A DNA stretch of 64,000 nucleotides, taken from the NCBI GenBank assembly GCA_964036045.1, contig OZ038381.1, positions 146,887,596-146,951,595 of the forward strand, given 5' to 3'. The notes under the pieces are model-generated. The model saw only the letters and a list, made by a program, of their open reading frames with translations. It had not been told where the DNA came from and did no database searches. This document shows, one piece after another, positions 10,401 to 21,137 of this stretch (the stretch's first letter is position 1; every line of letters begins with the position of its first letter). The position numbers were made by a program, and so were the translations under genes. Origin of the DNA: Eutreptiella sp. 'Long Island Sound 2002'. Its lineage: Eukaryota > Euglenozoa > Euglenophyceae > Eutreptiales > Eutreptiaceae.

Positions 10401-11235
10401 GGACATGGAGGACAAGATCAAGCTATTGGACCCGCGACTGCAGAAGCTTATAAGGACCTATCTGGAGGTGTTCAGGGAACTACCACCCCTAGCCTCATGT
10501 GACAAGCTGGTACACATGGACCTCAAGCTGAAGCCCAAGTTCGTGGGCCATAAGATCCGGAGGAGACCCTACCCACTCCTAAAGAGCAGGCCGACGAGGT
10601 TGGGCGACAGATACAAGAGTGTATCGACGCTGGCCTAGTCCTGGAGTACAAGGATGGGGACTACCCCCAACACTGCAGCCCCTGTTTCCTGGTGGCTAAA
10701 CCTGGGTCTACAGCCGAACGGCTGGTAGTGGACTACGGAGAGCTGAACAAGAAAACGCTGAACCACTCAGGGTTCATTCCTAATATGGAGTCTACCCTTG
10801 AGAAGATAGCCTCCTGTCGCTACAAGACCAAGATGGACAAGAGAAGTGGATTTCGGCAGGTGGACCTGACGCCCAACGCCAAGGAACTACTCGCATTCAT
10901 CACCCCTCAGGGGAGGGTGTTCAAGTGGAAGGTCATGCCCTTTGGCGTTGCCAACGCACCTGCTGTTTTTCAAGAGCTGATGAACAAGATCCTGTCCATC
11001 CTACGACGAAGACCTAAGGTGCAAGAACTCATATCCCGTGGGGCCCAGATGGAAGCACACATCGACGATGTATGCCTCGGGACCAATACCGAGGAGGATC
11101 ACCTAATCCTCTTGGGTGAGTTCTTTGCGGTCTGCCAGGAGAACCACACATGACTCAAGCTGGAGAAGTGTGAGTTCATGCAGGAGACCATGCAGTACCT
11201 CGGGTTTGACGGTGGCTATGGGTGGTGGACCCCAG
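10401..11235 (+). pseudogene. pol: Reverse transcriptase of element C, one frameshift and one stop
   Basis: The domain begins with LDPRLQKLIRTYLEVFRELP and HKIRRRPYP. A missing base at about 10573-10580 shifts the frame, after which KEQADE, YKDGDYPQHCSPCFLVAKP, LVVDYGELNKKT, MDKRSGFRQVDL and FKWKVMPFGVANAPAVFQ follow. The catalytic box reads HIDDV (codons at 11058-11072) where most Ty3 reverse transcriptases have YIDD or FIDD. A TGA lies at 11151-11153, then LKLEKCEFM and YLGFDGG. It would copy element RNA into DNA in cytoplasmic particles. As read it is broken. Confidence 0.85.
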
Positions 11236-12010
11236 CGGCCTCGAAGGCCAAACCCCTGATGGGCGCTAAGGTATGACATGAAGATTCCAAAAAAGGACTC
11301 GATGATGTACGCAGTTTCCTTGGGGCGTGTAACTTCTACCGCCGCCATATCAAAAACTTCACCTACACCAGCGCCATTCTGACGGACCTGATCAAGAAGA
11401 GTACTACCTGGCGCTGGACCCCACAAGAACAACAAGCGTTTGACGAGCTCAAAGACAATGTGGCCAACGCTAAGTGCTTGGGTGTGCTCAGAGCACAGGG
11501 TGGGATTATCCTGGTGACCGACACCAGCAATGTGGGCGGTGGTGGAACGTTGTTCCAATGGCAAACACTAGAGAAGGAGGAGTTCGACTCGGCTATTTCC
11601 CAATAGGGGACTGAAGGTCTCAACCGAGACCGAACTCTCAAGCACAGCTACCCTGACGACAAGTGGGTCCTAGTACCCCTGGGCCACTGGAACTGGGAAT
11701 GGAACCAGGCCAGAAGGAACTACTCCACCAATGAGAAGGAATTGCTCGCGGGTATGCTTGTGCTATCCTCTCAGGCACGACTGTTGGGGAGTAACCCTGT
11801 GGTCTGGCTGTTTGACCAAGAGCCGGTCCGCACTTTCCAGAAGGGTTCCCCACCTGAGAAGGGCAAGCTACGGCGCTGGTGGACCTACCTCAGCCACCTA
11901 CGGCTGACGGTACACCATATCCAGGGAGTGAAGAACGAGTGTGCAGACTACATCAGCCGCAACAACCTGGACGCCCTGATTGGTGCCCGGCTGAAGCACT
12001 GGCTAAGGAG
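11236..12010 (+). pseudogene. pol: RNase H region of element C
   Basis: Downstream of the reverse transcriptase the Ty3-type connection (ACNFYRRHIKNFTY, then LTDLIKKS and QQAFDELK) leads to the RNase H core: IILVTDTSNVGGGGTLFQW (first Asp), ARRNYSTNEKELLAGMLV (Glu) and NPVVWLFDQEPVRTF (Asp). It ends with VHHIQGVKNECADYISR (final Asp). Two in-frame stops (near 11274 and 11604) and a shift near 12000 interrupt it. The domain would degrade the RNA strand of the RNA/DNA hybrid. Confidence 0.75.
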
Positions 12011-12936
12011 GCGCTCAGCCGTATGGACGTACACTTGGACCTCAACATGACTATGATACGACCCCTAGATGGACTCCAACAAGCGGAGTACCTGAAGGAG
12101 TTTGGGGACATCTACAAGCGCCTGGAGAAACGCCTTGAACCCTTCCTGGTCAACCAAGAACAGTGGAAGAGGGACAAGAGCTACCTCTGGCACGAGGACC
12201 GCATCGTGGTACCCAGTGACAGAGTCCTAGTGCTGCTGAAGTGGACCCATGAGTCCAGTGGTCATGTGGGTGCTGACCGTACCCTGAGGCTATTCAAGCA
12301 GTGGTTCCACACTACGTGGACTGATGACCAACTGCGGAAGACCCTCCAGCCTATCGTGGACAAGTGCCCGTGTAGGTCCTGCAAGCCTGGGGATATCAGG
12401 GACAGGGGTCTCTACTCGACCCTGCCCATCCCTCACTGTGCTAACAGTGTTCTCTACGTGGACTACACGGAGATGCCGAAGGTTGGGGGCTATGACTTCG
12501 CCCTCTTGTAACCTGTGGGTTGACCAGGTTTACCAGGGTGTTCCCATGTACCAAGCACATTACCAGGGAGGAGACTATCAAGATACTCCTGGAGGAGTGG
12601 TTTTGTGTCTATGGGGCGCCCAGGGGGATCAATTCCGATGAGGACGTACAAGTACGCTCAGATACTGGCTGGTACAAGAGGGTCCTGAGATCCCTCAATG
12701 TCCAGGTGTCTACGGGGATCCCCTACTCTCACACGAGCAGCCCCCTATGTGAGCAACAGATTCGTGTCCTCAAGGAGATTGTAAGGATATGGTGCAAAAC
12801 TGAACGCACCAGAGACTGGGTGAGACTACTCCCCGTCATATCCTTGATGATGAACTCCCAAGAGAGTTCGGCGACTGGCTACTGGCCCGATGAGCTATTC
12901 CTAGGGCGCCCAGCGTGGTTCCTACATGCTCCCTAA
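12011..12936 (+). pseudogene. pol: Integrase of element C: zinc-binding domain and DDE core, one frameshift
   Basis: The N-terminal zinc site is HESSGHVGADRTLRLF followed by CPCRSC (His near 12248 and 12262, Cys near 12365-12382). The catalytic core has Asp in LYVDYTEM (12461-12463), Asp in GINSDED (12637-12639) and Glu in PLCEQQIRVL (12751-12753), a D-37-E spacing by my count, close to the usual 35. Between the domains a single base is missing at about 12508 (the same place in element A reads through as CTTGTGGTAACC), creating a TAA. A further stop at 12934-12936 precedes the chromodomain part. The enzyme would insert the DNA copy with a 5-bp duplication. Confidence 0.85.
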
Positions 12937-12957
12937 CCAGAAGACACCCATTATTCT

Positions 12958-13632
12958 GTGGGTGAGTGGGTCCAAGAGCAACAAGCGAAGGTGGACAAAA
13001 CCAAGGCTATGCTCCACAGAGTGAGGGAGCGTCAGTGGAACAAGAAGAACAAGCACGGAGTGCCTGCCACCTACCAAGAAGGGGACTGGGTGCTGGTGCA
13101 CAACAGCCGACTACCCGCCTGGCCACGCTCTACCAGCGATGACCCCTATTTCAGGCCCTACAAGAATCTATCTGTGCATGGACACCGTATCACAGTGCGG
13201 TGTTCTCCCCGTCTAGGGGGGACCCTGGTGTGCGCTGCTCAACACCTGAAGCGCTACTTTGATCCTGAAGACCTCTGTGGGGAGGTGTGGGAACTGAACG
13301 ATGAGGAAATCGCCGCCCTAGACCTACGGGGGGCTGCCAGCCCTATGGAAGTTGAAGGGGACCTCCCCGACATGAACCCCGAGGAGATGGCTAAGGAGGG
13401 CTTCTACCTGGTGAAGTCTGTCCTACGCCACCGCTATTGCCAGGGTTGGCGCTTCCTCACCCTCTGGGAAGGGTTGAGAGTCGAGGAGGCCACCTGGGAA
13501 CCCTTCTCAGCATTTGAACTGCCTGAAGGACGCCTTAACTCAGTTCGGGTAGACTACTTGTCCCAGAACATCCTTGGTGAGTTGCTGGGGCTCGCTGCGA
13601 CGCTTGCCTCAAAGACTAAAGCTAGGGACTGA
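12958..13632 (+). CDS. pol: Integrase C-terminal part with chromodomain, element C
   Basis: The frame of the integrase core continues after a TAG at 12934. It contains a basic helix (RVRERQWNKKNKHGVP), a GPY/F-like segment (QEGDWVLVHNSRLPAWPR; PYFRPYKNLSVHG; GGTLVCAAQHLKRYF) and, near 13399-13560, a chromodomain-like module GFYLVKSVLRHRY...WRFLTLWEGLRVEEATWEP. The Trp in LTLWEG and the ATWEP word are typical. In chromoviruses such a domain directs integration to marked chromatin; here that role is inferred. The stop is at 13630-13632. Element A keeps the same module at 21515-21802. Confidence 0.7.
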   Translation: MGEWVQEQQAKVDKTKAMLHRVRERQWNKKNKHGVPATYQEGDWVLVHNSRLPAWPRSTSDDPYFRPYKNLSVHGHRITVRCSPRLGGTLVCAAQHLKRYFDPEDLCGEVWELNDEEIAALDLRGAASPMEVEGDLPDMNPEEMAKEGFYLVKSVLRHRYCQGWRFLTLWEGLRVEEATWEPFSAFELPEGRLNSVRVDYLSQNILGELLGLAATLASKTKARD

Positions 13633-15888
13633 ACCTTACCCTTACCTGCCTAAGTGTATGTGTGAGTGTGCTATTCCTAAGGTCCTGAGAGCAAGCTGCA
13701 GAAATGGTGTCCTAAGTATACCCAAGTCTGCACGGTTGCTAAAACTGGAGGATGTCTTACCGGTGCCACGGGGTACGCCCCGGGCCTCTCCTCCCCTAAG
13801 CGCCCAGTTTCTGTGCTGGCGCAAAACCTTGGGGGAATAAACAGCATACTAATCCAGGTATTGTTTTTCCTACCTACCTGCCTACTACAGGGGAGGGGTG
13901 GCAAAAACCTATGAAGGCTTGAAAACGCCTATTTGCTACGATGGCCAAAATCTAGCCTAACCGCTGCCAATGCCCACCAAACCCGCTAAAATTGCAGGAA
14001 ACGGGTGGGACATTGACACACGCACTACAGGTCCTACACACCCTACAGTGGCACCATCCTGGTGGGCGAGCGCTTGTTCAACTGGCTCAAGCCCCCACTC
14101 AGGACGAACACTCCTACACCTACGCTCTACTGGGTGGTGTTGAGGGACAAGTCACGAGCCCTAGCGGCTCAACTGTGAGATTGCAAGAAAACACAGAGCT
14201 ACTAAGCGTCTCTGGCCTAACAGGGACGTCACAACGCGTTTCCCTGCTAGGGCTTGGAGGGAAGGAGTGCTCTTGGGCGTGCACAGCGCAGATGTCGATG
14301 GAGTCGGATTCCCTGCTCTGCCACAGGCAGAGGCGGAGTTATCATTTTGGTGTGATCGTTGCCCTCGGTTAGCAAGACATAAAAAAAAACAATCGCTGCT
14401 GCACCAATTCACGCTGACCTTCCCACCTGTAAATCAAAGGCAGATGACTGGGGTTTGCCACTGAGGAACCAAGACTGCCTCCACATATTATACGCTTCTC
14501 AGGTAGCCCTATAATACACTGTCCTCCAACCCCAGTACAAGCAAGCAAGCTTAAGGAACTCCACCCGATCTCTTATAGAACGTGGGCTGGAGCCCCTGGG
14601 TAACCTAAACAACGGTTGTACCGTGCGCACCACGCGTGGCTTACCCTTTAATGCGTGTGTGAATGCACGAGCATGCATGAGTTTTCTAACAACCTTGTTC
14701 AATCTTACTTTTTCCTAACAATCCATCCCACAATCAGGAACTCTACCAGGGGGTGGCCCCACCTGGGCTTACCTACCTTACTCACCGCAGGCGAGCGAAG
14801 CAAGGGAAAGGGAAAAAGCGAAACACAAGCGGGCAAGACGTTTGTGCATATGTGTGTATGTCTAATCACCCTGAACTTACCTCTGATCATCCGCAATCTT
14901 CTAATCTATCCCTCTATCATTTGTTAGCGCTGCTACCAGGCACGTTCACGGAGACACGAGACGAGCAATGTGCATGCTGCATACGAGACGAGCACACCTG
15001 TGGTTTATACCTGATTCATTGAAGTCCTTCTGTTGATTTTCGAATTCTTGAATCTTGAATCCTTTCTGTCAGTGTGGGTGGAATCTTTATGTTTATTCAT
15101 TTATGTGTGTTTCGTCATTTTGGTCATTATGCGTAACATACGTTTATAATCTTATTAATTCTTTGATTTCCGGCGCTTCGCTAAGACCCGCTCCTGCGCG
15201 CCGTCTTTTTATGCGTGGGAATTTCGTGATTTAAAAAATCAGGAGATGACCACAAATTTTATAAAAATGTTCATTTGATGCACAACGGGATTCTGTTCAG
15301 GTATGTAATTTCAGAAACATTCTAGTCCATCATTCTACAGATTTAGGTGTTGTCGCTTCGCGTTTGCGTGGATTCGTCCCTCATCCTTCCATTCCTCTGT
15401 TGTACAGAAATCCTCGCAAAGCGTCGCTGAGTAGGCCGCTGTTCGGGCCGAAAAGCAGCAGCAGGAGACTGAACCAGAACCAAGACCCCTCCAAGGGGCA
15501 ATTCTAATTTACTCGTCGACCCCTCGCCCCAGTACCAGGCCTGGTGTCTCCATCAGGTTCCATGAGACTTATATTGAGCGTCCTATGAGAGTCTGGCGTT
15601 GGGTTGTGTTACGCTGCAGCTTGGAGGGAGGGATGCATATGCATATGGACTTTGCATGCCCTAGTCTAACCCCACCAAGCCACAGGAACCCCTGCAACGC
15701 CAAGAGCGCTGAGTCTTCTGTTGGAAATTGTCATGAATAATGCTGCAAGAGACGCTGGCCATGGTAAAGGGCTCTTTTCCAGTGTTAAGGAAGCTTTAGG
15801 TATTTTAGAGTAGGTGTGGAAACCAAGGAAAGGCCAAGAAGTAAATACTTTTCTCCTGAAAATGCGACAGTGGTGGCCACCACATCAC
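13633..15888 (+). other. Long non-coding 3' region of element C
   Basis: About 2.25 kb lie between the end of pol and the polypurine tract. No frame carries a recognisable protein. The region is alignable by eye with element A 21803-24159, with shared words such as gagcaagctgcagaa, ctacaggggaggggtgg, gaaaacgcctatttgct and the CG-rich ctcctgcgcgccg. It may hold cis signals or a lost gene. Confidence 0.6.
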
Positions 15889-15896
15889 AAGGGGGG
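15889..15896 (+). other. Polypurine tract of element C
   Basis: The run aagggggg directly precedes the 3' LTR. The same run precedes A's 3' LTR at 24160-24167. This is the expected plus-strand primer site. Confidence 0.7.
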
Positions 15897-16686
15897 AGTA
15901 AGAAAAAGTGCTTTTCCAATGCTTTAGGGTATGCTTTAGTTGTATTAGAGGTGCTCTAAGCACTCTTGCATTTTTATCTTAGTATTGGCCTAACCAAAAT
16001 AGGTGATAACACATTTTGACCTATAGAACCAAAAACTAAATCAGGATCTTCTGTGGACCCCTTAATCCCCAAGCAGTGGGCAATGAAGCATCTTTTCGTT
16101 GGTGACTGAGGCACTGATATACTGAAGGCAGAGCCTATGAAATTATCTATTTCTTCTCATGAATTCTTAGCTATCCTAGTCTTATGCACCCTAGCGGCTG
16201 GGGCACCCCTTTATGAGAGGTCCTGGGTTCAATACCCAGTCAGCCTGGCTAAGTAGGTATATTCCATGTGACATGGCAGTGACCTGAGCGCCACAAGCCA
16301 TGCCACCTGCTCATCTATGGGAACCAAAGACAATGAGTGCACATCTCACGATGGCACTAGGGAAGAGTGTGTGCCCTTGGGGCAGTTTTTCAATCAGTTT
16401 TCTCAAACATGTAAAATATTTCATCCTGAGTTGCATTGAATGTTAATTGCTGTGGTCTATTGTTGATAATTCTCCTTATCTAACTCTTTGTGACTGCAGC
16501 CCTTCATGCTTTGATCCTGTTTATCTTCTACTTGCTTATCTCAGGCTTGGGCTATCCTGGAGTGGTTGTATTTCAACAATAAAACCTTTTCATCATCAAA
16601 AACGAGCAGCAGGAACCTGACACCAGCAGTAAGCAGCAGGAGAGGCACATCAAAAACACAGTGCTGAAAACACTATAAAACGTTCT
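15897..16686 (+). repeat. 3' LTR of element C
   Basis: 790 bp, starting AGTAAGAAAAAGTGC and ending CTATAAAACGTTCT, followed by the CCAGG duplication. It differs from the 5' copy at roughly one base in eleven over the first 480 positions. It carries the tRNA-like segment with two fully paired arms at 16205-16239. Confidence 0.9.
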
Positions 16687-16691
16687 CCAGG
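16687..16691 (+). repeat. Target site duplication (right) of element C: CCAGG
   Basis: Exact copy of 5433-5437, flanking the 3' LTR end. Confidence 0.8.
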
Positions 16692-17729
16692 TCTTTGATG
16701 GTGTTACTGAGCGCAATACTTCGTTTGGCAAGGGCACATTCTTACCTCCAGAGCTCGGTGCGGCTTCTTCAATCTGCAGGGTCTGACCTTTTTCGTTGGA
16801 AACACTACAACGTAGCTGTAGCTACGGCTGTTTCTCTTGACGGAAAGGTGCTGTTTCAAGTTGAGGTTTACAATGCATGATGCGGAGCGCCTACAGGGCA
16901 CAATGTGATCGTGGCTGTCACCAACAGCCATTCTCTGCTCTGTACCCAGCGCAAAACACACAACACTGTGCAGGGGCGCTGCCATGTTGACGGCCTCACC
17001 TGTGCCTTAGTCCACTCGCACAACCAAAGACTCTTTTGCAGCACGGGGCAATCTCAACTTGTCAGCGATGTCCTGCACTCCTCCTCCCAATGCAGAAGAC
17101 AGTTGGTTCAAGTTAAAAACTGCCAACCCCCCCCCCTGCTCAACCCAATCTGCCTTCTTTTGCATACGCAGGCTTCCCATGAGGCCTGCTTCTTCACAGG
17201 CAATGTCGCATTTTACCACATCGCTGTCGATTCGCTGGTCTGGGCAGGACACCTCGTCTTCGTCGTCAGTATTTTCCTCTTCTTCCTCTTCCTCGTCCTG
17301 TCCCACTTCCTCTTGAATCTCCTCCTCTTCATTTTCCTCCTCTTCATTCTGCTCCTCCCGGGCGTCCCCTACAACATTGGATGGGTCAGAACCGTTTTCG
17401 GCGTCTCCGTTCACGTCGCTTGTGATCTGCAAAGCAATGCCGATCAAGGGGGCAGCACAGTAGACACAGCAAGGTTGACGAGTATCGTAACGCGCAAAAA
17501 GCGCGTTAAATGACGTGTTAAATCGCCCATGATGCACCAGGTGCCGCTGAAAGCATATACCAACTTCCACATTGTGGTCGCCGTTGCTGTCACTGCCGAT
17601 TGCTTCTGTTTTGACGTTTGAGGTGCACTGAAGATGCCCGTCTGAAGAGTCGGCCTTTGACAGGGGAAAAGACGTGACAACTGACGTGTTAAGTATGAAA
17701 CTAGCTGTACTGCAGCCGTGCGCTAGCAC
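16692..17729 (-). pseudogene. 5' part of transposon B's minus-strand gene (acidic protein)
   Basis: On the minus strand a frame runs from an ATG at 17729 to about 16700 with one TAA at 17007-17009. Order: a Ser/Asn-rich part with Cys residues (CCVYCAAPLIG), a long acidic stretch (residues ~125-160, runs of Glu broken by Gln/Asp), then ALGGGVQDIADKLRLP and, after the stop, HSVVCFALGTEQRMAV and YSYVVVFPTKK. A strong donor-like GAG/GTAAGA lies near 16757. The following coiled-coil segment continues at 5437 beyond element C. I do not recognise the family; acidic plus coiled-coil content would suit a nuclear protein but no transposase triad was seen. Confidence 0.45.
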
Positions 17730-18334
17730 ACACCTTCACAGACCTCTTCATTCACATATACCTTCGTCTTATTGGTCTTCTTTGCGCTCATTTCACTGCT
17801 GTCCTCCTGATACTGCGTTGAACAACACCTACCAGTTGACGCGCAATGTGTGCTGCAGCGCAGCGGCACATCAAACGTTTCATGAACTCAAGATTTAATT
17901 GACTACAATTTACTCTGGCAGCAAAAAAGAGATTTTTACTTTAAGCACAAGACACCTGTTAAATCGCTGAAAATCGTGTTTACAACGACTTACCTCACGC
18001 CTGCGACGATTCGCACGATACCCGTCATTTCACCAGCTAACTGCAGTAAAGGCTAGAAAAGAGAGAAATGTCCACCAGTGGGAGTAAAACAATGCATCAT
18101 GAAGTAAGGAAAACGAGAATGCAGTATCCTAAAAGTTTGAATCTCAACCAAACTTACGAAACATAGAGAACAGAATGAGAGGGGGTTTGTGTCACTAAAT
18201 ACATGTCAATGTGCAAGTCATACCCAATTTGTGTAGAGCAAAGGAAGTAAAGACATTTCAGCAAAGCCCTAAACGCCCAAACATATGAGAGGAACAAAGA
18301 TTGATAATTTGCAATGTCCTTGGACGTCTTTGAC
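17730..18334. other. Interior of transposon B without recognised genes
   Basis: A/T-richer sequence between the minus-strand frame and the right inverted repeat. It would contain the 5' leader of the B gene. I see no convincing coding frame or repeat in it. Confidence 0.4.
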
Positions 18335-18592
18335 CCCATTAGATACCGGGAAGCCCCCATTCAATATGAGATGCAGATTGAGTGGCAAAATAGTTGTCAA
18401 CTAACACGTCAACTACACGTTTCATATAAAAAGTGTCCAAAAAGAGGAGTTTTGTTGTCAAACCCAACAAATATTTCAAACTTCTCCAAGGCTGCTATGG
18501 ACGCACCTCTAAGGTCTAAGAAAGGGATGCCAGGCACCATATAATTCATTTTAAGACCGATTCGGGAATTCTTCCTACCCTAAAAGCCTAGG
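18335..18592 (-). repeat. Right terminal inverted repeat of transposon B
   Basis: The reverse complement matches 4738-4995, ending in the same CCTAGG palindrome at 18587-18592. Element A resumes within a few bases. Confidence 0.8.
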
Positions 18593-18604
18593 TATATACA
18601 CCAA

Positions 18605-19340
18605 GGCGCAAGCAACCTACACTCTGACGAGGACCTGGAGGACAAGATAAAACCCTTGCACCCGAGAGTACACAAGCTGATCAGGACCTATTTGGATGTA
18701 TTAGGTGAACTACTGTTCCAGATGGACCTCAAGCTGAAGCCCGATTTTGTGGGTCACAAAATACGCCAGAGCCCTACCTGGCTCCTAAAGAGCAGGCTGA
18801 TGACATCGAACAACAGATGCGAGAGTGTATCGACACCGGCCCGCTCCTGGAGTACAAGGATGGGGACTACCCCTAACACTGCAGCCCCTGTTTCCTGGTG
18901 GCTAAGCCTGGGTCTACAGGCAAATGGCTGGTGGTGGACTATGGAGAGTTGAACACGAAGACCTTAAACCACTCAGGGTCTTTTCCGAACTAGGAGTGGA
19001 CCCTCGGGAACAAGGGAAGTTGGTTCTGGCAGGTGGACTTGACGCCAAATGCCGAGGAGCTACTGGGATTCATTACCCCTCAGGGGAGGATGTTCAAGCG
19101 GAAGGTCATGCCCTTTGGTGTGGCTAACACACCCGCTCTTTTTCAACAGCTGATGAACAAGATCCTGTCCATCCTCCATAGACCCCTGGTGCAAGAACTC
19201 ATATCCTGAGGTGCCCAGATGGAAGCACACATCGACAATGTATGCCTGGGAACGAACACCCTAGAGGATCACCTAATCCTGCTGGGCAAGTTTTTTGCGG
19301 TCTGCAAAGAGAACCACACACGACTCAAGCTGGAGAGGTG
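18605..19340 (+). pseudogene. pol: Reverse transcriptase of element A, several stops
   Basis: The order is the same as in C: KLIRTYLDVLGEL, a single-base loss near 18770 (a different site from C's lesion), LLEYKDGDYP, PCFLVAKPGS, WQVDLTPNAEELLGF, FKRKVMPFGVANTPALFQ. The catalytic box reads HIDN (19228-19239): the second catalytic Asp codon is AAT (Asn), which alone would inactivate the enzyme. Stops occur near 18876, 18992 and 19207. Confidence 0.8.
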
Positions 19341-20200
19341 TGAGTTCATGTAGGAGACAATGCAGTCCTGGGGGTTTGACATTCGCTACGGGTGGTGGAC
19401 CCCGGCAGCCTCTAAGGCTAAACCCCTGGTGGATGCTAGCGTACGACAAGAAGACCCCAAAAAAGGACGCCATGATGTACGCAGCTTCATTGGGGCGTGC
19501 AACTTCTACCGCCGCCACATAAGGAATTTCACCTATACCAGGGCCATCCTGACGGACCTTATCAAGAAGAGCACTAGTTGGCACTGGCGCCCACAAGAGC
19601 AACAAGCAGTTGACAAGCTCAAGGACAAAGGGGCCAACGCTAAATGCTTGGGCGTGCTTAAGGCACAAGGTGAAATTATCCTGCTTACCGACGCCAGCAA
19701 CGTAGGTGGAGGGAGAACGTTGTTCCAGTGGCAAGCACGAGAGAAGTAGGAGTTCAACTCGGCCGTATTCCAATGGGGTAGTGATGGACTGAACCGAGAT
19801 GTAACCCTGACGCACAGCCACGCTTGGGATAAATGGGTCCTATTGCCCTGCGCCATTGGAACTGGAAATGGAACCAGGCCAGGGGTAACTACTCTACTTA
19901 TGAGCAGGAACTGCTCGCTGGTATGCTGATGCCATCCTTTTGGTCCAGACTGTTGGGGAGCAATACTGTTGTTTGGCTGTGTGACCAAGAATCGGTCCGC
20001 ACCTTTCAGAAGGGACCCCCACTTGATAAGGCTAAGCTCAGATGCTGGTGGACCTACCTGAGCCAGCTACGGCGCTCAGTGCACCATATCCAGGGCGTCA
20101 ATACCGAATTTGCGGAGTACATCAGCCGCAACAACTTCAAAGACATGATTGGTGCCAGGTCTGAGGAGCTAGCCACAGTGGCGTTCAGCCGTATGGATGT
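19341..20200 (+). pseudogene. pol: RNase H region of element A
   Basis: Recognisable as GACNFYRRHIRNFTY, then EIILLTDASNVGGGRTLFQW, STYEQELLAGMLM, TVVWLCDQESVRTF and VHHIQGVNTEFAEYISR. Compared with C, the final Asp-containing word CADYISR is FAEYISR here. A TAG near 19749 and frame changes break it. Confidence 0.7.
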
Positions 20201-21137
20201 ACACTTTGACCTGAAAATGACCATGATAAGATCTCTAGATGGACTCCAACAAGTCGAGTACTTAAAGGAGTTTGGGGATATCTACAAACGCCTGGAGAAG
20301 TGTCTGGAACATGTCCTGGTCGACCAGGAGGAGTTGACGCAGGACAAGACCTACCTCTGTCATGAGGACCGCATAGTCGTGCCTACCAACCGTATCCCGG
20401 CACTTCTCAAGTGGACTCAGGAGTCTGGTGGTCATGTTGGGGCTGACCGAACCTTGAGGCTGTTCAAGAAGTGGTTCCACTCTTCGTCGAGTGACGATTA
20501 ATTACGGAAAGCCCTCCAGCCTATCGTGCACAAGTGCCCATGCAGGTCCTCTACACCTGCAGATATCAGGGACAGAGGGCTTTACTCGACCCTTCCCATC
20601 CCACACTGTGCCAACAGTGTACTCTATGTGGATTACACAGAGAGGCCGAAGTTTGGGGGCTATGACTTTGCCCTTGTGGTAACCTGTGGGTTGACAAGGT
20701 TTACCCGGGTGTTCCCATGCACTAAACACATCTCTGGGGAGGGGACCATCAGGATACTCCTCCATGAGTGGTTCTGTGTCAATGGTGCACCTAAAGGGAT
20801 CAATTCTTATGAGCATGTCAGAGTACAGTCCGACACTGGCTGGTTCAAGAAGGTCTTGAGGTCCCTCAATGTGCAACTGCTCACGGGGATTCCCTACACT
20901 GATACCTGTAACCCCCTATGTGAACGACAGATCCGAGTTCTCAAGGAGAATCTCGGATATGGTGCAAAAATGAGGGCACCAAGGACTGGGTGAGACTACT
21001 CCCCGTGATATCGGTAATGATGAACTCTCAGGAGAGTTCAGCAACTGGCTACTCACCCCATGAACTATTCCAGGGGTGCCCGGCGTGGTTCTTACACGCT
21101 CGCTATCCTGAGGATTCCTACTCCCCACTGGGAACAT
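20201..21137 (+). pseudogene. pol: Integrase of element A
   Basis: The zinc site (SGGHVGADRTLRLF, CPCRSS with the last Cys lost) and core words LYVDYTER, GINSYEHV and PLCERQIRVL are present. The second catalytic Asp is replaced by Tyr (SDED in C, SYEH here), so the core is dead even apart from the frame breaks near 20500 and 20990. The read-through word LVVTCGLTRFTRVFP shows the base that C has lost. Confidence 0.75.

Larger units (their letters stand above)
5438..16686 (+). mobile_element. Complete but decayed Ty3-like (chromodomain) LTR retrotransposon C
   Basis: This 11.25-kb element has LTRs of 792 and 790 bp, an initiator-Met-like primer binding site, gag with a CCHC knuckle, protease, reverse transcriptase, RNase H, integrase and a C-terminal chromodomain, then 2.25 kb of non-coding DNA, a purine tract and the 3' LTR. 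The order PR-RT-RH-IN places it with Ty3/gypsy (Metaviridae); the chromodomain after the integrase suggests a chromovirus-type clade. The two LTRs differ at roughly 9% of positions over the first 480 bases by eye, and gag-pol has several stops and single-base frameshifts, so the insertion is old and not autonomous. It lies within transposon B. Confidence 0.92.
4738..18592. mobile_element. DNA transposon B with long terminal inverted repeats, itself split by element C
   Basis: Both ends carry a ~258-bp inverted repeat beginning CCTAGGCTTTTAGGGTAGGA. Between them lie the interior of B (4996-5437 and 16692-18334) and the complete retrotransposon C. Without C and its target duplication, B is about 2.6 kb. 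B sits exactly at the break of element A. The flanks are ...tctatt and tatatac..., which suggests a short TA-rich target duplication (TAT or TATT) that cannot be fixed because the flank has diverged. No transposase motif was recognised, so the superfamily is open: a Mutator-like or PIF/Harbinger-like element are options, and it may be non-autonomous. Confidence 0.75.

Noticed and set aside
10560-10600. Programmed -1 frameshift before the reverse transcriptase core
   Set aside because: Elements A and C both change frame near here, but the missing base is at different positions (after PYP in C; before the CCCTAC word in A). These are independent lesions.
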